64,000 nt of DNA from Blasia pusilla (taxonomy: Eukaryota > Marchantiophyta > Marchantiopsida > Blasiales), in NCBI GenBank assembly GCA_050084515.1, contig CM114272.1:32178001-32242000 (forward strand), given 5' to 3'. The notes beneath the pieces were generated by a model. That model had not been told where the DNA came from, searched no databases, and worked only from the letters and a program-made list of their open reading frames with translations. Shown here one piece after another: positions 47,866 through 59,200 of the stretch. Numbering within the stretch: the stretch's first letter is position 1; each line of letters begins with the position of its first letter. A program made the position numbers and the translations under genes.

Positions 47866-49392
47866 CGGCATCGGCGTTGGTTATCACGGAGTTATCTGGT
47901 GGTCTGGTTGGGGATAGTGGTGCGAACAGTGGTGGTTTCACACGGAGTGGATTGAGGTATCGGCTACCTTTTCCACTTCCGACGGTTGATAAAGAGGAGG
48001 ACGAGGGGGTTCCAAACATCGAGTCTTCTACATTGTTATCGAGTGTTGCAGCTCCATTGATTTGGGATATGGACGGGATATATGGGGCCATGAAAGGCCC
48101 ACGACGATACTCGGGTGCAGTGGGCACCATTGAGTTGGAGGACTTCATGCAGAAGTTTGATACGTGGTGTGATATGCAGATGTTGCAAAACGCCACATTG
48201 TTTACATCCTTCTTGGCTTGGAAGGGGTTGTTTCAACACTTGGAGGGACCACCCATGGATGATTACCATGAGTTTAGGAAGGACCATATTGCTGAGATTG
48301 AGGCGTGGAGACAATATTGGTCCCCAGGCTATGTATCTATCACCCATGTTGGTATTGGTAGTAGTGCTCCTACTATGCCAACCAGCCCGACGTTGAGTGG
48401 TATGAGTACGAGTCGGATTGGGGGTACCAGTGGGGGTACTAGTGGAGGTATTAGTGCCCCACCATCGTTCAGCACGGTTGCAGAGTTCTTCAAGAGGTTG
48501 AAGAAGAACTATCAGGGAGTGAAGACAAAGAAGTTGAGGAGTCTTCAGGTATTTTAAGCGAAAGATTGGTGAGAGTCTTCGTGAGGCATACACTCGTATG
48601 CAATGCTTGATTTCAGTTACCCAGGGTGTGACTAAGGCTCAGGCAGTCCAGTTTTGGTATAGGATCTTGGACATAGAGTTGCGTCGTAGGGTACCTGATG
48701 CTACTCTTATGAGTGATGATTCACCCACATTCACCCATGTGTTTGCTCTATCTGAGAAAATTGATCTTAACATGGTGAAGGAGAGAGTGGTGACATCCGC
48801 ATTCAGTAGGGATACAACTACTACTTCTCGTCCACCTCACAGTCTCGTAGTAGGGGTGGTGGTAGTAGTAGTGGGAGTCATGGGGAATACACACGACCTC
48901 AGTCAGGTCCTAGAGGGACACTTGCGCAGAGACCATTGCCTTCATTTGCTTCCCCGCAGAAAGGACAGTCATGTTGGACATGTGGAGATGATCATGTTAG
49001 GAGATTTTGTCCCCAAGAGGATGTGAGACGGACTTTGGAGGATGGGCCTCACTCGGCCCTAACTCATTGTGATCATTGCAGGAGATCAGGTGATCCTCGA
49101 GAGCGTTGCTTTGATCTTCATCCAGAGTTGAGATCAGGCCGCGGCCGTGGTGGAGTAGCTCCGAGAGGCCGAGGTGATAGAGGTGGTAGGGGTGGTAGAG
49201 GTGGACCAGTGGTTGGAGAGCCTACGGTGGCTACCCCTACCACTACGACAGAGTCAGCTATGGCTCCCAAGATTGAGCTGTTGGAGCAGAAGTTGGCTAC
49301 TATGGCTGGTATCCAGCATAGATCAGGTTCGGGAGCAGGGGCTTCCACCTCTTATGGAGGGGATGATCTCTCTTATATGGCGAGTGCAACAT
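47866..49392 (+). pseudogene. Gag of the plus-strand copy
   Basis: First frame to 48557 holds APLIWDMDGIYGAMKGP, GTIELEDFMQKFDTWCDMQ, WKGLFQHLEGPPMDDYHEF, the GGTSGGTSGG linker and AEFFKRLKKNYQGV, ending at a frameshift near 48555. The second frame (48565-48830) holds ESLREAYTRMQ, AVQFWYRILDIELRRRV and FALSEKIDL. The third holds the knuckles CWTCGDDHVRRFC and CDHCRRSGDPRERC at 48970-49110. The second knuckle has Asp where the zinc-binding His should be. An RGG-rich tail and KIELLEQKLATMA follow. Two frameshifts prevent a single Gag product. Confidence 0.88.
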
Positions 49393-49520
49393 AGGTTGAG
49401 GCATCAGCTGCAGTTACGAGAGGAGCCACTGGAGCGTCAGAGCCACGTGGTGCTACTGTGGAGTTGGACCCATAGAAGGGTGAGGCTGGGAGGCACGCTA
49501 GGCTTCCCCAGTCATTCTTA

Positions 49521-50500
49521 TTGTCTGAGGTGCTTAGGACTCCATCCATGGTTCCTAGGCAGCCTATTGAGCCTACAGTGGGGACTGAGTCATCTACATT
49601 GTGTGTAGTAGACACGGATGCAGCATCCAATGCAGTATTGCGGATGGCAACTTCAATGTTAGGATTCCCATTGTTTTCGGTCACGGAGCTGATGGCTTTA
49701 GGAGTTGACTTAGCTCCTGTATTTCAGCTAGCAGCCACCTTGTGTGAGCGTGGGGATGTTATTGCTACACGTGCTGAGGTGGATGAGGGTATTGCAATGG
49801 AGCGACCCTCTATGTCAGGTGTAGCATTGAATACCAGTGCTACTTGGAAGGCAACAACGGCGAAGATGGATGCATTACCAGCCCGACTAGCCATTGATCG
49901 TGAGAGGCTTACATCTGGTGTATGTATGTTGGACAACCAGAGTGGGATATTTCGATTGGTGAGTCCTACAAGACAAGTGTATAGACCAGATAGAGTCTTG
50001 TTAGACTCTGGTGCCCAACCTTTAATGTTGGGAAAGACGGCATGTATTGGTTTGGGTATTCAGAGGTCAGAGCTTGAGCCTTGCCCATTCCAGATTCAAA
50101 CATCACTTGGAGGAGCCAATGATAGGTCTCAATTCATGACACGGGAGAAGTTGTCTGTACAGTTGAGACCAAATCATGCGACTGATAGCTCTCGGTTGGG
50201 AGTACCTACAGTGGTCACATCAGCCGAGTCGTATGATGTACTAGTTGGAGGAGCAGTATTGTACCCGATGGATTTTTAGATGGACTACTGGACTGAGACA
50301 ACATCTTATAGACCTGGTTGGCAGTCCAGGGATGGACGTATGAGCCAGGTTCCTGTGAGGTTTATTTATGGGGCTCGACCAGGAGGGTCTTCCCCAACGG
50401 TGTTAGCATCTGTGGCTAGTTTTAGTGGAGTAGTCACTTGGCCAAGAGACTTTTTGGAGGGTAATCTTTCTGCTATGGATTCTCCTGAGCATGAGGAGGT
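49521..50500 (+). pseudogene. Protease region of the plus-strand copy
   Basis: Open for 252 codons (49521-50279): FSVTELMALGVDLAPVFQLA, ERGDVIATRAEVDEGIAM, CMLDNQSGIFRLVSPTRQVY, the retropepsin site VLLDSGAQPLMLGK (near 50000), QTSLGGANDRSQFMTREK and YDVLVGGAVLYPMDF. A TAG at 50277-50279 is followed in frame by MDYWTETTSYRPGW and VTWPRDFLEGNLSAMDS to 50500. In minus-strand copies this linker leads into the methyltransferase; here it is lost at the truncation. Confidence 0.88.
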
Positions 50501-50512
50501 AGAGGAGGGCTG

Positions 50513-50580
50513 GTATTTTGGCAGGAGAGAGGAAGAGAGGAGGGGAAGAGAGGAAGAGAGGAGAGGAAGAGAGGAGAGTC
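50513..50580 (+). repeat. Purine-rich GGAAGAGA microsatellite at the element break
   Basis: Repeats of GGAAGAGAGGAGA mark the point where the retroelement copy is truncated. A very similar tract (GGAAGAGAGGAAGAGAGG) is at about 55893-55935 in the methylase-like gene. The shared tract may have guided the rearrangement. Confidence 0.7.
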
Positions 50581-51084
50581 TCTCTTCAAAAAAAGGGGCC
50601 AAATCCGCCTCCTCTCTTCAAAACTTTTTGACATATTTGAAATTTTTGTTTGCTTTCAAATTCATGAAATCAGTTTTCCATCACACTCCATGTGAGCCTA
50701 AGTTTCTTCACATTGCCTATCTCAGTCTACAGTAAGCTGTGCCTCGGGGTATTTTTGTTGGAGGACCATTGGCAAATAATTTGACCAGAAGTAGCAATCT
50801 CATCTCAATGAAAGGATCAAATAAAGACCAACTTTGTGAAATGTGAACACAGGAGATGATTATTGAACCAAAATATTGTTAGCTGTATGGAGTAAAGAGG
50901 AACTGATGTCCCTTCATTCAGATCCTAAATCTGAGAAACCGAGAAGTTGCACCCCTCCCAATCCGTTGGAATTTTACAGGTTGTAACTCTTGCAACCCGT
51001 CGGAATCAGATGGCTTGCACCCCTTGCAAGCAAGCTCACCATAACAAAGGAAAGATTTTGAGAAGTGATTCCATTCCACCCTGC

Positions 51085-52222
51085 ACCCACGAAAATCCAA
51101 CAGGTTGGGAATCCGAAATGACAATCCGACAGGTAGTAGGAATCCTGCACATCTTAGAAAAGAAGCCTACAATTGGTTTGACGAATCTAGGGGAACGAGC
51201 CAAAAGTGAAGAAGCCGGCCACAATGCGTCACAAGTTGGTCTCACAGAGAAAGAGTCCGATCACTCACGCAGCCAGCCTGTCGGAATCCGACAGCTTGCC
51301 TGGAAATGGTTAAAAAGTTGCAGTGGTCAAAAAGTGAAAAGTTGCAACCCGTCGGAATCATACGGGTTGCAAAATTGTAATTCTAAGTAGCTAGAAGAAC
51401 ACAATCCACAAGTCCAAAAACAATGTTCAGCAAACTTTTCCAAATACCATTATCGGTTGAAAAAATCTCGTCCTTTATTACATCCGAAGGAATCTCGGAA
51501 ATGTACATTTGACCTAGTCTATGATTTCTTCAGCCTCGTCATCTACAAATCTACTCCTAACTCTCCTAGGTTCCTATACAAAAGGAATGTCCTGCGATAC
51601 AAGTGGCTCCTCGGGCCGATTGTAGACAATGATCGAAAATGTTGGCGAATTCGAGAGCCTTGGCCCTCCCCTAGGTACACCATAACGGTCCCATGTAACC
51701 TGATTTGAGTCCCACCGCCTTCCTCGGCAATATATCTTGTACGCTTTGCAATGTGACACCCATCCAGTATCAATATGTGCTCTGTCCTTGGAAATACCAT
51801 GATGGCAATCCAACAGGAAGGAGGAATCCAATATGTCTTAGAGAAGAGAAGAAGACTACGCCTTGTTTGACGATACTAGGGGAAGGTGCCAAAGTGAAGA
51901 AGCCCGCCAGAATGCCTCTTAAGAGTCCGGAAGAGTCCGATCACTCACGCAGCCAACCTGTCGGAATCCAACAGGTTGCTTGGAAGTGGTTAAAAAGGTG
52001 CAGTGGTCAAAAAGTGAAAAGTTGCAAGCCGTGGAAATCCGGCGGGTTGCAAATAGAAGTCCTCAGAGTACATAGACGATCACATTCGACAAGACCAAAA
52101 AAGCTATTCAGCAAACTTTTACAAACACCAACATCGTTCGAACAAATCTTGTCCTTTATTACATCCGAAAGAAGCTCGGAACTGTACTTTTGATCTATTC
52201 TATGAAATCTTTTGCCTCGTGA
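51085..52222. repeat. Direct duplication (about 430-460 bp units) next to the methylase-like gene
   Basis: Segments about 51085-51545 and 51787-52222 share ordered blocks: AATCCAACAGG, TTAGARAAGAAG, GAGTCCGATCACTCACGCAG, CAGTGGTCAAAAAGTGAAAA, CAGCAAACTTTT and CGTCCTTTATTACATCCGAA. They carry GCAACCCGTCGG-type palindromes. On the minus strand both would lie 3' of a coding end: the methylase-like stop at 52281, and an unrecognised minus-strand frame 51831-51543. They may be duplicated 3' flanks of two paralogues. Confidence 0.7.
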
Positions 52223-52280
52223 TCAAATAAATCCCTACTCCAAACGTTGCAGTCAAGCTGGGTCCTTGAGTTCTTTGAAC

Positions 52281-55062
52281 TCACTCGTCATCGTCCGAGA
52301 GCTCTTCCAAGATTACTGTCGGCCTTGCCCTCCGGATTTTTGGAATCGTGGGAAGTGACGATGCTGTCACTACCAATGGTGGGTCTGGAACCTGAGCTCT
52401 CGGCTTTGGAGGAGAGTTGTATGCCCCAACTAGCCTGTCGTAATCTGCCTTTGCCTCCTTGCAAAGGTCAAACAGTTGTTGCCTTCCCTCAAGGCAGAGA
52501 ATGTTCCTGCCACTCTGCCATGCGCCTCTGATACTCGCCCCTGAAAGGCTCACTAAGTCGAACACCAAGTCACCCGGCCTTGAGCAGAGCTCGATGAGCG
52601 TTTGCATCAGGGCTGGCGACTTTTCCCTTCCTCCAAGTAATGGGGTACCATCTTGCATGAAAATTCCCGGGGGGGGGAATTGTATAAACTATCTAAGCTG
52701 TACCCATCGGAGCATGGATCCACAGGATCCAGGTTCTTAAACACTTGGAAGTTGTGCTCGAGTCGAACAAAGCAGTAAACATAGGAGTGGTCCATCTGTA
52801 AAGAAGCACGTTGGAAACAATGTCAGCAACTTGGCCATTGGTCTACTCTCAGTATGGTGAAATAATGTGCAACACTTCCCCAAAGAACTTCGCTTAACCC
52901 CAGAGAACTTTTTTATAATCCTGACATTGGAGCAACTTGTCGGAGTCCGACGGGTTGTTTAACAAATGTCTTGTGATTTTTTTGTCCATGAGCAACCCGT
53001 GGGAAGGCGACAGGTTGCTGGCTTAAAGCAGCCCATGGTTGGCGAAGAGCAACCCGTCGCTTTCAGACGGGTTGCATCATTCCAGAAAATTGCAAAAGCA
53101 GTAGCACTTGCAACCCGTCGCTTTCAGACGGTGTCGTATAATAAAATCAGCCAGTGTGTAAACTCCTTCCTCGTTAAGTGTTAGATAGAGTTTTATTAGT
53201 ATAAGTAAATTAGCTTAGGAAAAGGAAATCCCCATGTTTAAACCTCTTTATGGTGCCTCTTTTATGCGGGCCCAACTTTAGAAAAGAGATAATAAATAAA
53301 AGATGACTTTATAAAAGTAAAGTAGTGAAGTTGGTGCTTTAATGAAAAGCAAAAGTAGGCTTGGTTGGTGGCTAAGTTAGTTGGGGTAATTTGGAAAATA
53401 TCAAGTGGGGAAAAGAGGATATTTTGGAAGAGATAAGAGGAAATCTACTTGTGTCAAAATGTGATTGGCTAAGCCTTGAGAGGAAGCCATGTGGCACAAG
53501 ATAAGATTAGGGTTCATCACCTTCTATTCCACATCTTGAGTCTTTCGTGTCACTCTTGAGTGTATGACTTTGGGATTGCTTGATCTTCCAATGAGAGTGA
53601 ATCACCTCTCTTGGGAGAGTAACTTGACCATGGTCTATTTTTCGAGAGGTTTCTAGAGTGTGGTGTGTGTGTGGAGATGAGAGGTTTGTCACCTTAGAGG
53701 AGTTTAGTCATACTAAAATAGTGAATGTTTTGGCTTGTTACTTCCCCAATGAAAGTGGATTACCCCTCTTGGGAGAATAACTCCGTCAAAACCCATTCTT
53801 GAGGAGAGTAGAGAATGTCTGTCAAGCATGGATAGGGGTGGAGCACGAGTTGTGCCAAACTTTCCTTTCCTTAATCCATACCATGTCAAGATACTCTTTG
53901 TAGATAGGCACTGGTTCACTCGCTATTTAGTTTATCACTTTGGGGAGGCGTTCATGAACCAGGTCATTCAATCTCCAACTCCGGTGATCCTTCCTATCGT
54001 CACATATGGAAGGACATGGGATTGTGCTTTGTATGTCCTTATATAGCGATCCATGGATGTCAATACGCCTGCTCAAGTAGGGTTTAACACTAGTTGTGCT
54101 ATCTTCCTCGTATACAAGTGTAAAATAGTTTATAGGGATTTTATAGTTAGGAATTTTGGGGCCTGATGTTACGAAGAAGTGATCGCCTCGACACTTCCAT
54201 TTGTGATACTTGTCGTGAGAGAATGGAGAGTGTACATCATAATTTTATATTGAAAAAGGAGATCTTCTTAGAGAATTCATCTTGCATCAACCGCGTCTGC
54301 CGCAGCTAGAAGGCCTGCCCTTACTCAAAGAAAGGCTCTTGACACGACAACGGGTTGCATCATTCCAGAAAATTGCAAAAGCAGTAGCACTTGCAACCCG
54401 TCGGGTTGCATTCACCCAATGGAGACTTGCCCTCAAATTGCAATCCGTCGACTTCAGACGGATTGCAAAAAGACCCAGCTCAAACAATCCGACGGGTTGC
54501 ATGTAAAGATGCAACCCATCGGAGAAAGACAATTTGGATACAAATTAAGAGCCCTTACTCGAATTTGACTCATCGCGGATCGGAGTGGATACTCATTCTT
54601 AATGACCCACGATTGCGCCGTCCTCCACTTTAGGGATCTCTTGACGCATTGGAGGTTGAAGAGCTCGTTCTTGCTCCCTCCAGTCAAAACTAAGAAATAA
54701 CCCCTGTCACTGAGATAAGCGTCTGCAAAGGAAAATAGGAGCGCGATCTGGTCATAAGAAAGAGGGACATTCCAGTCCGGGACCCCGTCGGATGGATTCT
54801 CGTCCCACAAGCCCAACCCCGAGGGCAAATCAACGACGAGGAGATCCACCGCCATCTCTTCAACCTACCCATGGACCGTCTAGGGAGCGTGGCCATTTCG
54901 TTGAAGCTTTCGTCCCAGCGTTGTCAATTTTTTGATGGCGAATGCCGACGCTTGGGAACTGAAACTTTTCAGCTCATCCAGAAGATTCGTGCAGTGAAGG
55001 ATGACGCTTGTCCGGTACGTTGTTTCTCTATGTCTTTCCAAGGATGATGGAGTGTATTCCAC
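52281..55062 (-). pseudogene. N4/N6 DNA methylase-like gene, C-terminal catalytic-type domain
   Basis: Exon 54868-54559 begins VEEMAVDLLVVDLPSGLGLW, with LFSFADAYLSDRGYFLVLTG and LQCVKRSLKWRTAQSWVIKN, and ends at donor CGA|GTAAGG. The next exon starts at 52795 after TTTACAG and runs to the stop at 52281: MDHSYVYCFVRLEHNFQVFK, then REKSPALMQTLIELCSRPGD, LVFDLVSLSGASI, AWQSGRNILCLEG, and an acidic end EELSDDDE. The order motif IV first, then X-I (EK-P-L--LI-LCS-PGDLV-D, GR---LEG) is that of beta-class N6-adenine/N4-cytosine methyltransferases. The catalytic DPPY is DLPS and the DPFAGSG motif is DLVSLSG, so activity is doubtful. A frameshift falls in a nine-base G run (52671-52679). The frame 55062-54880 (TNLLDELKSFSSQASAFAIK) may be an upstream exon. 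The long intron holds an LTR-B. Confidence 0.65.
53132..54349 (+). mobile_element. LTR-B copy 6, in the methylase-like gene's intron, promoter segment deleted
   Basis: Starts TGTCGTATAATAAAATC, ends CTTGACACGACA, with perfect target duplication ACGG (53128-53131 and 54350-54353). Antisense to the host gene. Relative to copy 3 it lacks about 65 bp around 53510, exactly the stretch with TATATAAAG. The target lies inside a GCAACCCGTCG-type palindrome, and the flanking DNA of about 55 bp (GCATCATTCCAGAAAATTGC...) is present on both sides. Confidence 0.88.
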
Positions 55063-55077
55063 ATCCTAGTCTGCTCC

Positions 55078-56116
55078 CTAGGACAACCCTGGCGCCTCTC
55101 GCTTCCGCTTCTCCCGAGTCTGTGGCCGGTTTGTTGGGGTCTCTATGACCTCAGACTCTAGTGGAGTTTTCTTTACAGAGGACTTGGTCTGACCCTCTCT
55201 CCCCGCTCGCCCGGACGATTCCGGATCTCGACTTGAATCCTCAGCCTCTCTTTGGGAAGACTCGGCCTCGGAATTCTTCGATTCCCTCGCCTTGGCTTTG
55301 AGACCCGATGTAGATTTTTCCTTGGAGATGACGACCTTGGACACCAACTCCGCTGTCTCGAGGGCTTGCTCCTCCGCATCTCCTTCGAAAAAGTCTTCAG
55401 GCTGCACAAAATTGGGGATGTCGTCCCTACCTGCAGCCACTGCATCATAGAGCAGGCGTAGATCTTTCTCAGTTTTGTCCTGATGGTCGTTGAAGTCCAG
55501 CCAAATCGGGCAATTATCCACCTCCCAATCGGACATGCTTTGAGCCATCTCCATATCGTACATGGAAAATATCTCTCCATCAGGCGAAGACACCCGGAGG
55601 ATGGTGTGCCGCCCTCTTTTGGGCCTTTGTGCCCTCGAGACTGATTTTCATCAGTCGGATTTTCCTAAATTCGCTAATTCCAGACCAGGCAAATCGATGC
55701 ACGCGATCGAGAGACACTTTCTCCCCAATCCGACCCTGCGTATCTTCATCCCTCTTCCGTAGGCGCTTGATGATCGCCTTTAGCTCATTGTAGAAATCGG
55801 GGCCAAGTTCGGGGTTGAGAATGGCGATGTAGCACTGCATCTTGCTTGCCGTGTACTTTGTAGCTGCAGATACTGGAGGTGCGGTAAGAGGAGAGGAAGA
55901 GAGGAAGAGAGGAAGAGAGGAGAGAGGAGAGAGGAAACTACCTTCAACCGAAATAGATACTTTTTTTTTAAGAGAGTTTCCGTTGGGTTGAAGATAGGAA
56001 ACTTTTTGTTTGAATTTTGCGACACTTTTTTGTTCATATATTAAGCAGTCCCACAGATTTTTTTCCTCTTCCATATTTTGGCAACCCCTCTGAGTCCGAC
56101 GAGTTGCAAATTGCAC
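55078..56116 (-). pseudogene. N-terminal region of the methylase-like gene, paralogous to 62.8-64 kb
   Basis: Minus strand: VSAATKYTASK, YIAILNPELGPDFYNELKAI, GRIGEKVSLDRVHRFAWSGI and KISLEGTKAQKRAAHHPPG (55850-55590) match the plus-strand gene nearly residue by residue. The frame then jumps to SPDGEIFSMYDMEMAQSMSD, WEVDNCPIWLDFNDHQDKTE and DDIPNFVQPEDFFEGDAEEQ (55590-55375). About 425 bp present in the plus-strand copy (63372-63797) is missing, with a frameshift at the joint. A Lys/Arg/Ser-rich tail (KRKREAP) follows to the stop at 55078. Family unknown; probably the upstream part of the gene ending at 52281. Confidence 0.7.
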
Positions 56117-56285
56117 AAAATTTAGAAAACTGAAAAATTAGTGGAATCATAAGTGTGGAACCAATCACTTTTTCCATCCAAGGTCTGGAAAAAATCTATC
56201 ATTTGCCCCGGGCTGAATAGAGTTCAAGCTCAAAGTGAAGGTTCAGGAAAAATAAAAGTACAATCTAAATCCTCATTTTGCATCC

Positions 56286-59200
56286 TCAAAGTGGTTTGTT
56301 TAAAATACTTTGCACTTCTTTGGGGGACAAAATTGGTTGGTGGATTCCTACTCCTACCTCCGACTCTCTTAAAACTACCAGCAACACATAGTACATGTGC
56401 TTACAAGGGAAATACCTTTTGCCACTTGTCTCTCTTTGGACAAAGTCATCACATGAACATGTGGGAAAGCAACAGATGTGCACCACATACACCCCTGTCA
56501 CACTTGAATTTACAGTGTTGTTCCTGACCCAATACATCCTTCCTATTCCATTGCCACTCAAGACATCTTTCATGGCGATGATCTCCATTTTTGCCTCCCG
56601 AGCTGATGCAATTCGCTTTGCTCTCTCCACTGTTGGCCTACACATTCTGTTTCTCTTCACCCCATTTCTAGACTCAAACAGAAATAATGGATTGAGATCA
56701 TTCACCTTCTCCGGGTACATGTTGACATCAATCTTGGGTTGAATACTGAAATCGAAGGTCTCTCAGAATGCTAATATGCTCCGAACTTCCCCGTCTCACG
56801 AGTCCTGAAACCGACACTTGTAAGATTGTCCATTTCGTCTTGAGTGCATTCGTACTGCATGCCATGGGCCAAATCGTGGGGTATTCCCGAGCTCCAATGG
56901 CGCCGGATAAGACTTCCGAAAGCGCAAGATTCATTTGGGCGAAGAAGTACTTCAATTGATCCCCGGTCCTCGTGAAACAATCAAAGGTTTTGAGTCCCCA
57001 AAACCCAGGCAAAGGTCGCCAGTCCTTGTACATTCTTATTTAGGAAAGTGCCGCATACTCTCCTAATGCCATCGATCCCCCTGCGCAGTGGGTCCATGTC
57101 CTGGGTTGCTCCGAGATATATGCCACCGTTTTAGGTTGCAATCCACCTCCATTACCGGAATCCCATATTGTTGAACCACCCCAGTGACAGGATGTTGCGA
57201 ACTTCCAGCAACAGAGGGATTTTGAAATAAAACATTCATTGATTTTGGAGAAGTAACTCCATCACAGATTTGGGATGGGTCCAGGGTCCCCGAATACCTG
57301 GGCGGCGTAATTTCCTCATCAAAATCAATCACCGGATTCGTTCCTCGATGCTACCTCTTCACCTGCCTGAAGTCAAGATACTTATCTGGTCTCCACGAGT
57401 CTCGCTCGGACTGCTCTACCACCATCTGTATGGGACGTCTTGAAACCCGCCCACGAATATCCCCACCAATGTGTACGTCTTGCTCAAGTGGAGTTCCAGC
57501 TACGCACTGGTTGAAGGTTTCCACATACATTTTTTCATCACCAAATCTCACAGCCGCCCTTACATAGAGCTCGTAGATCGACGACCCCTTTCCTTTTGTT
57601 ATGCCTTTTGTGAGGAAGATATGGGATGCTGCAGACTGTAGCATTGCTCTTGCCTGGTCTTGTTGGCATGCCTCCACAAGTGAAATTCGTTGGCATGCTT
57701 GTGACGACCTCCAAGAGGGATCAACACTTTCTGCTCCACTTGTGTTGGGGCAGAGGGCATTTTCATGAACGTTCAATCCCTGCAACGACGGCAATTTTAG
57801 AAGGGAACGAAAATAACTCAGGAGTCAAAGAAATAAGCGATTTGTCGGAACCAGACGGGTTGCAGGCGCGAGGCATCCCATGAACGACTCTGCGAACCGT
57901 CAGGTCCCGACGTGTTGTAACCTTAAACCCACCTACTGCAACCCGTCAGAACCAGACGGGTTGCAAGGCCGAGGCATCCCATGAACGACTCTGTGACCCG
58001 TCGGGTCCCGACGTGTTGCACACTCGGGTTGCACCAAAAATCTGGATGCAACCCGTCGGTTTCGGCATCCATTTCGGCCGTCTTTCCATCCAGAACTCGT
58101 ATTTGACGTAGCAAATTCCGGAAGCATTCAGGATCAGCGAGAAATGCATGATTTTCCCATAATTGTTTCTCCTCAGCAGCCATGATCTCGCCCTGTCCAA
58201 GGATTCCAAGAAATTGTTCACAAATTTGTGATGCTGTTGGGAGCTTGATCACTCTGGGCTTTGAACCCGGAGAGTTTCTGTAGACCTCGGCCACTTTCTT
58301 CGCCATATCCTCCTTGATGTGTCTTTGAATTGCATCGGTCATAGGATGAGTGTGGGAGCCAACATGAACTGCCAGCCTTGTGTACTCTGACGTGGAGCCC
58401 AAGTCGTGGACAATGAAAAATATGTATGCAGGACACGCTCCAACGCAGAAGGGCTATGCCTGACAATAAGGACATCGATGGCCTCCCGGCGGTATGGTGG
58501 CACCGACCTCATATGGAGTTTCTGCATTCTTGGGGGGGAAATTACGACATATTGACTCTCCCGTTGCGCTCTAGATACGGGCATGTTGGACTTCTACACT
58601 CCAAGGCTCCAACGCATTGGCGGCGGGAGACAATCCAAGGACCATCTGGAATGGAAGCACTAGTCCGTTGAAGCCTGCACCACATGGTCATAAACGTGAG
58701 CACCCATCGTCAACCATCCGTTCAGCACTCTGTAGCAAATATCAAAGCTTACCCAGCTCCCGTAAAGATCTTCCCCTTCCCTCATTCGATCTATAAGATC
58801 GAGGCCACTCGACGGACCTGTGGTTGATATTTTGAAGACATAGGCCCTGGATCCCTCGCCTCCTTGGCCCATGAACTGCCATCTCTGAATGAATGGAAAT
58901 CTGGAGTTGGCCTTGATTCTGGCGATGGCATCCATTTCGGCCGTCTTTCCATCCAGAACTCGTATTTGACGCAGCAAATTCCGGAAGCATTCAGGATCAG
59001 CGAGAAATGCATGATTTTCCCATAATTATTTCTCCTCAGCAGCCATGATCTCGCCCTGTCCAAGGATTCCAAGAAATTGTTCACAAATTTGTGATGCTGT
59101 TGGGAGCTTGATCACTCCGGGCTTTGAACCCGGAGAGTTTCTGTAGACCTCGGCCACTTTCTTCGCCACATCCTCCTTGATGTGTCTTTGAATTGCATCG

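Larger units (their letters stand above)
46396..50510 (+). mobile_element. Plus-strand copy of the methyltransferase-gypsy family, 3'-truncated (LTR-Gag-protease)
   Basis: LTR at 46396-46763, leader to about 47860, Gag 47866-49392, protease region 49521-50500. It breaks off at AMDSPEHEEVEEG (about 50508), just before where the methyltransferase would start, in a purine-rich repeat. Its leader lacks the 5S-like segment found in the minus-strand copies (junction near 47600). It is the youngest-looking Gag/protease copy in the window. Confidence 0.85.
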
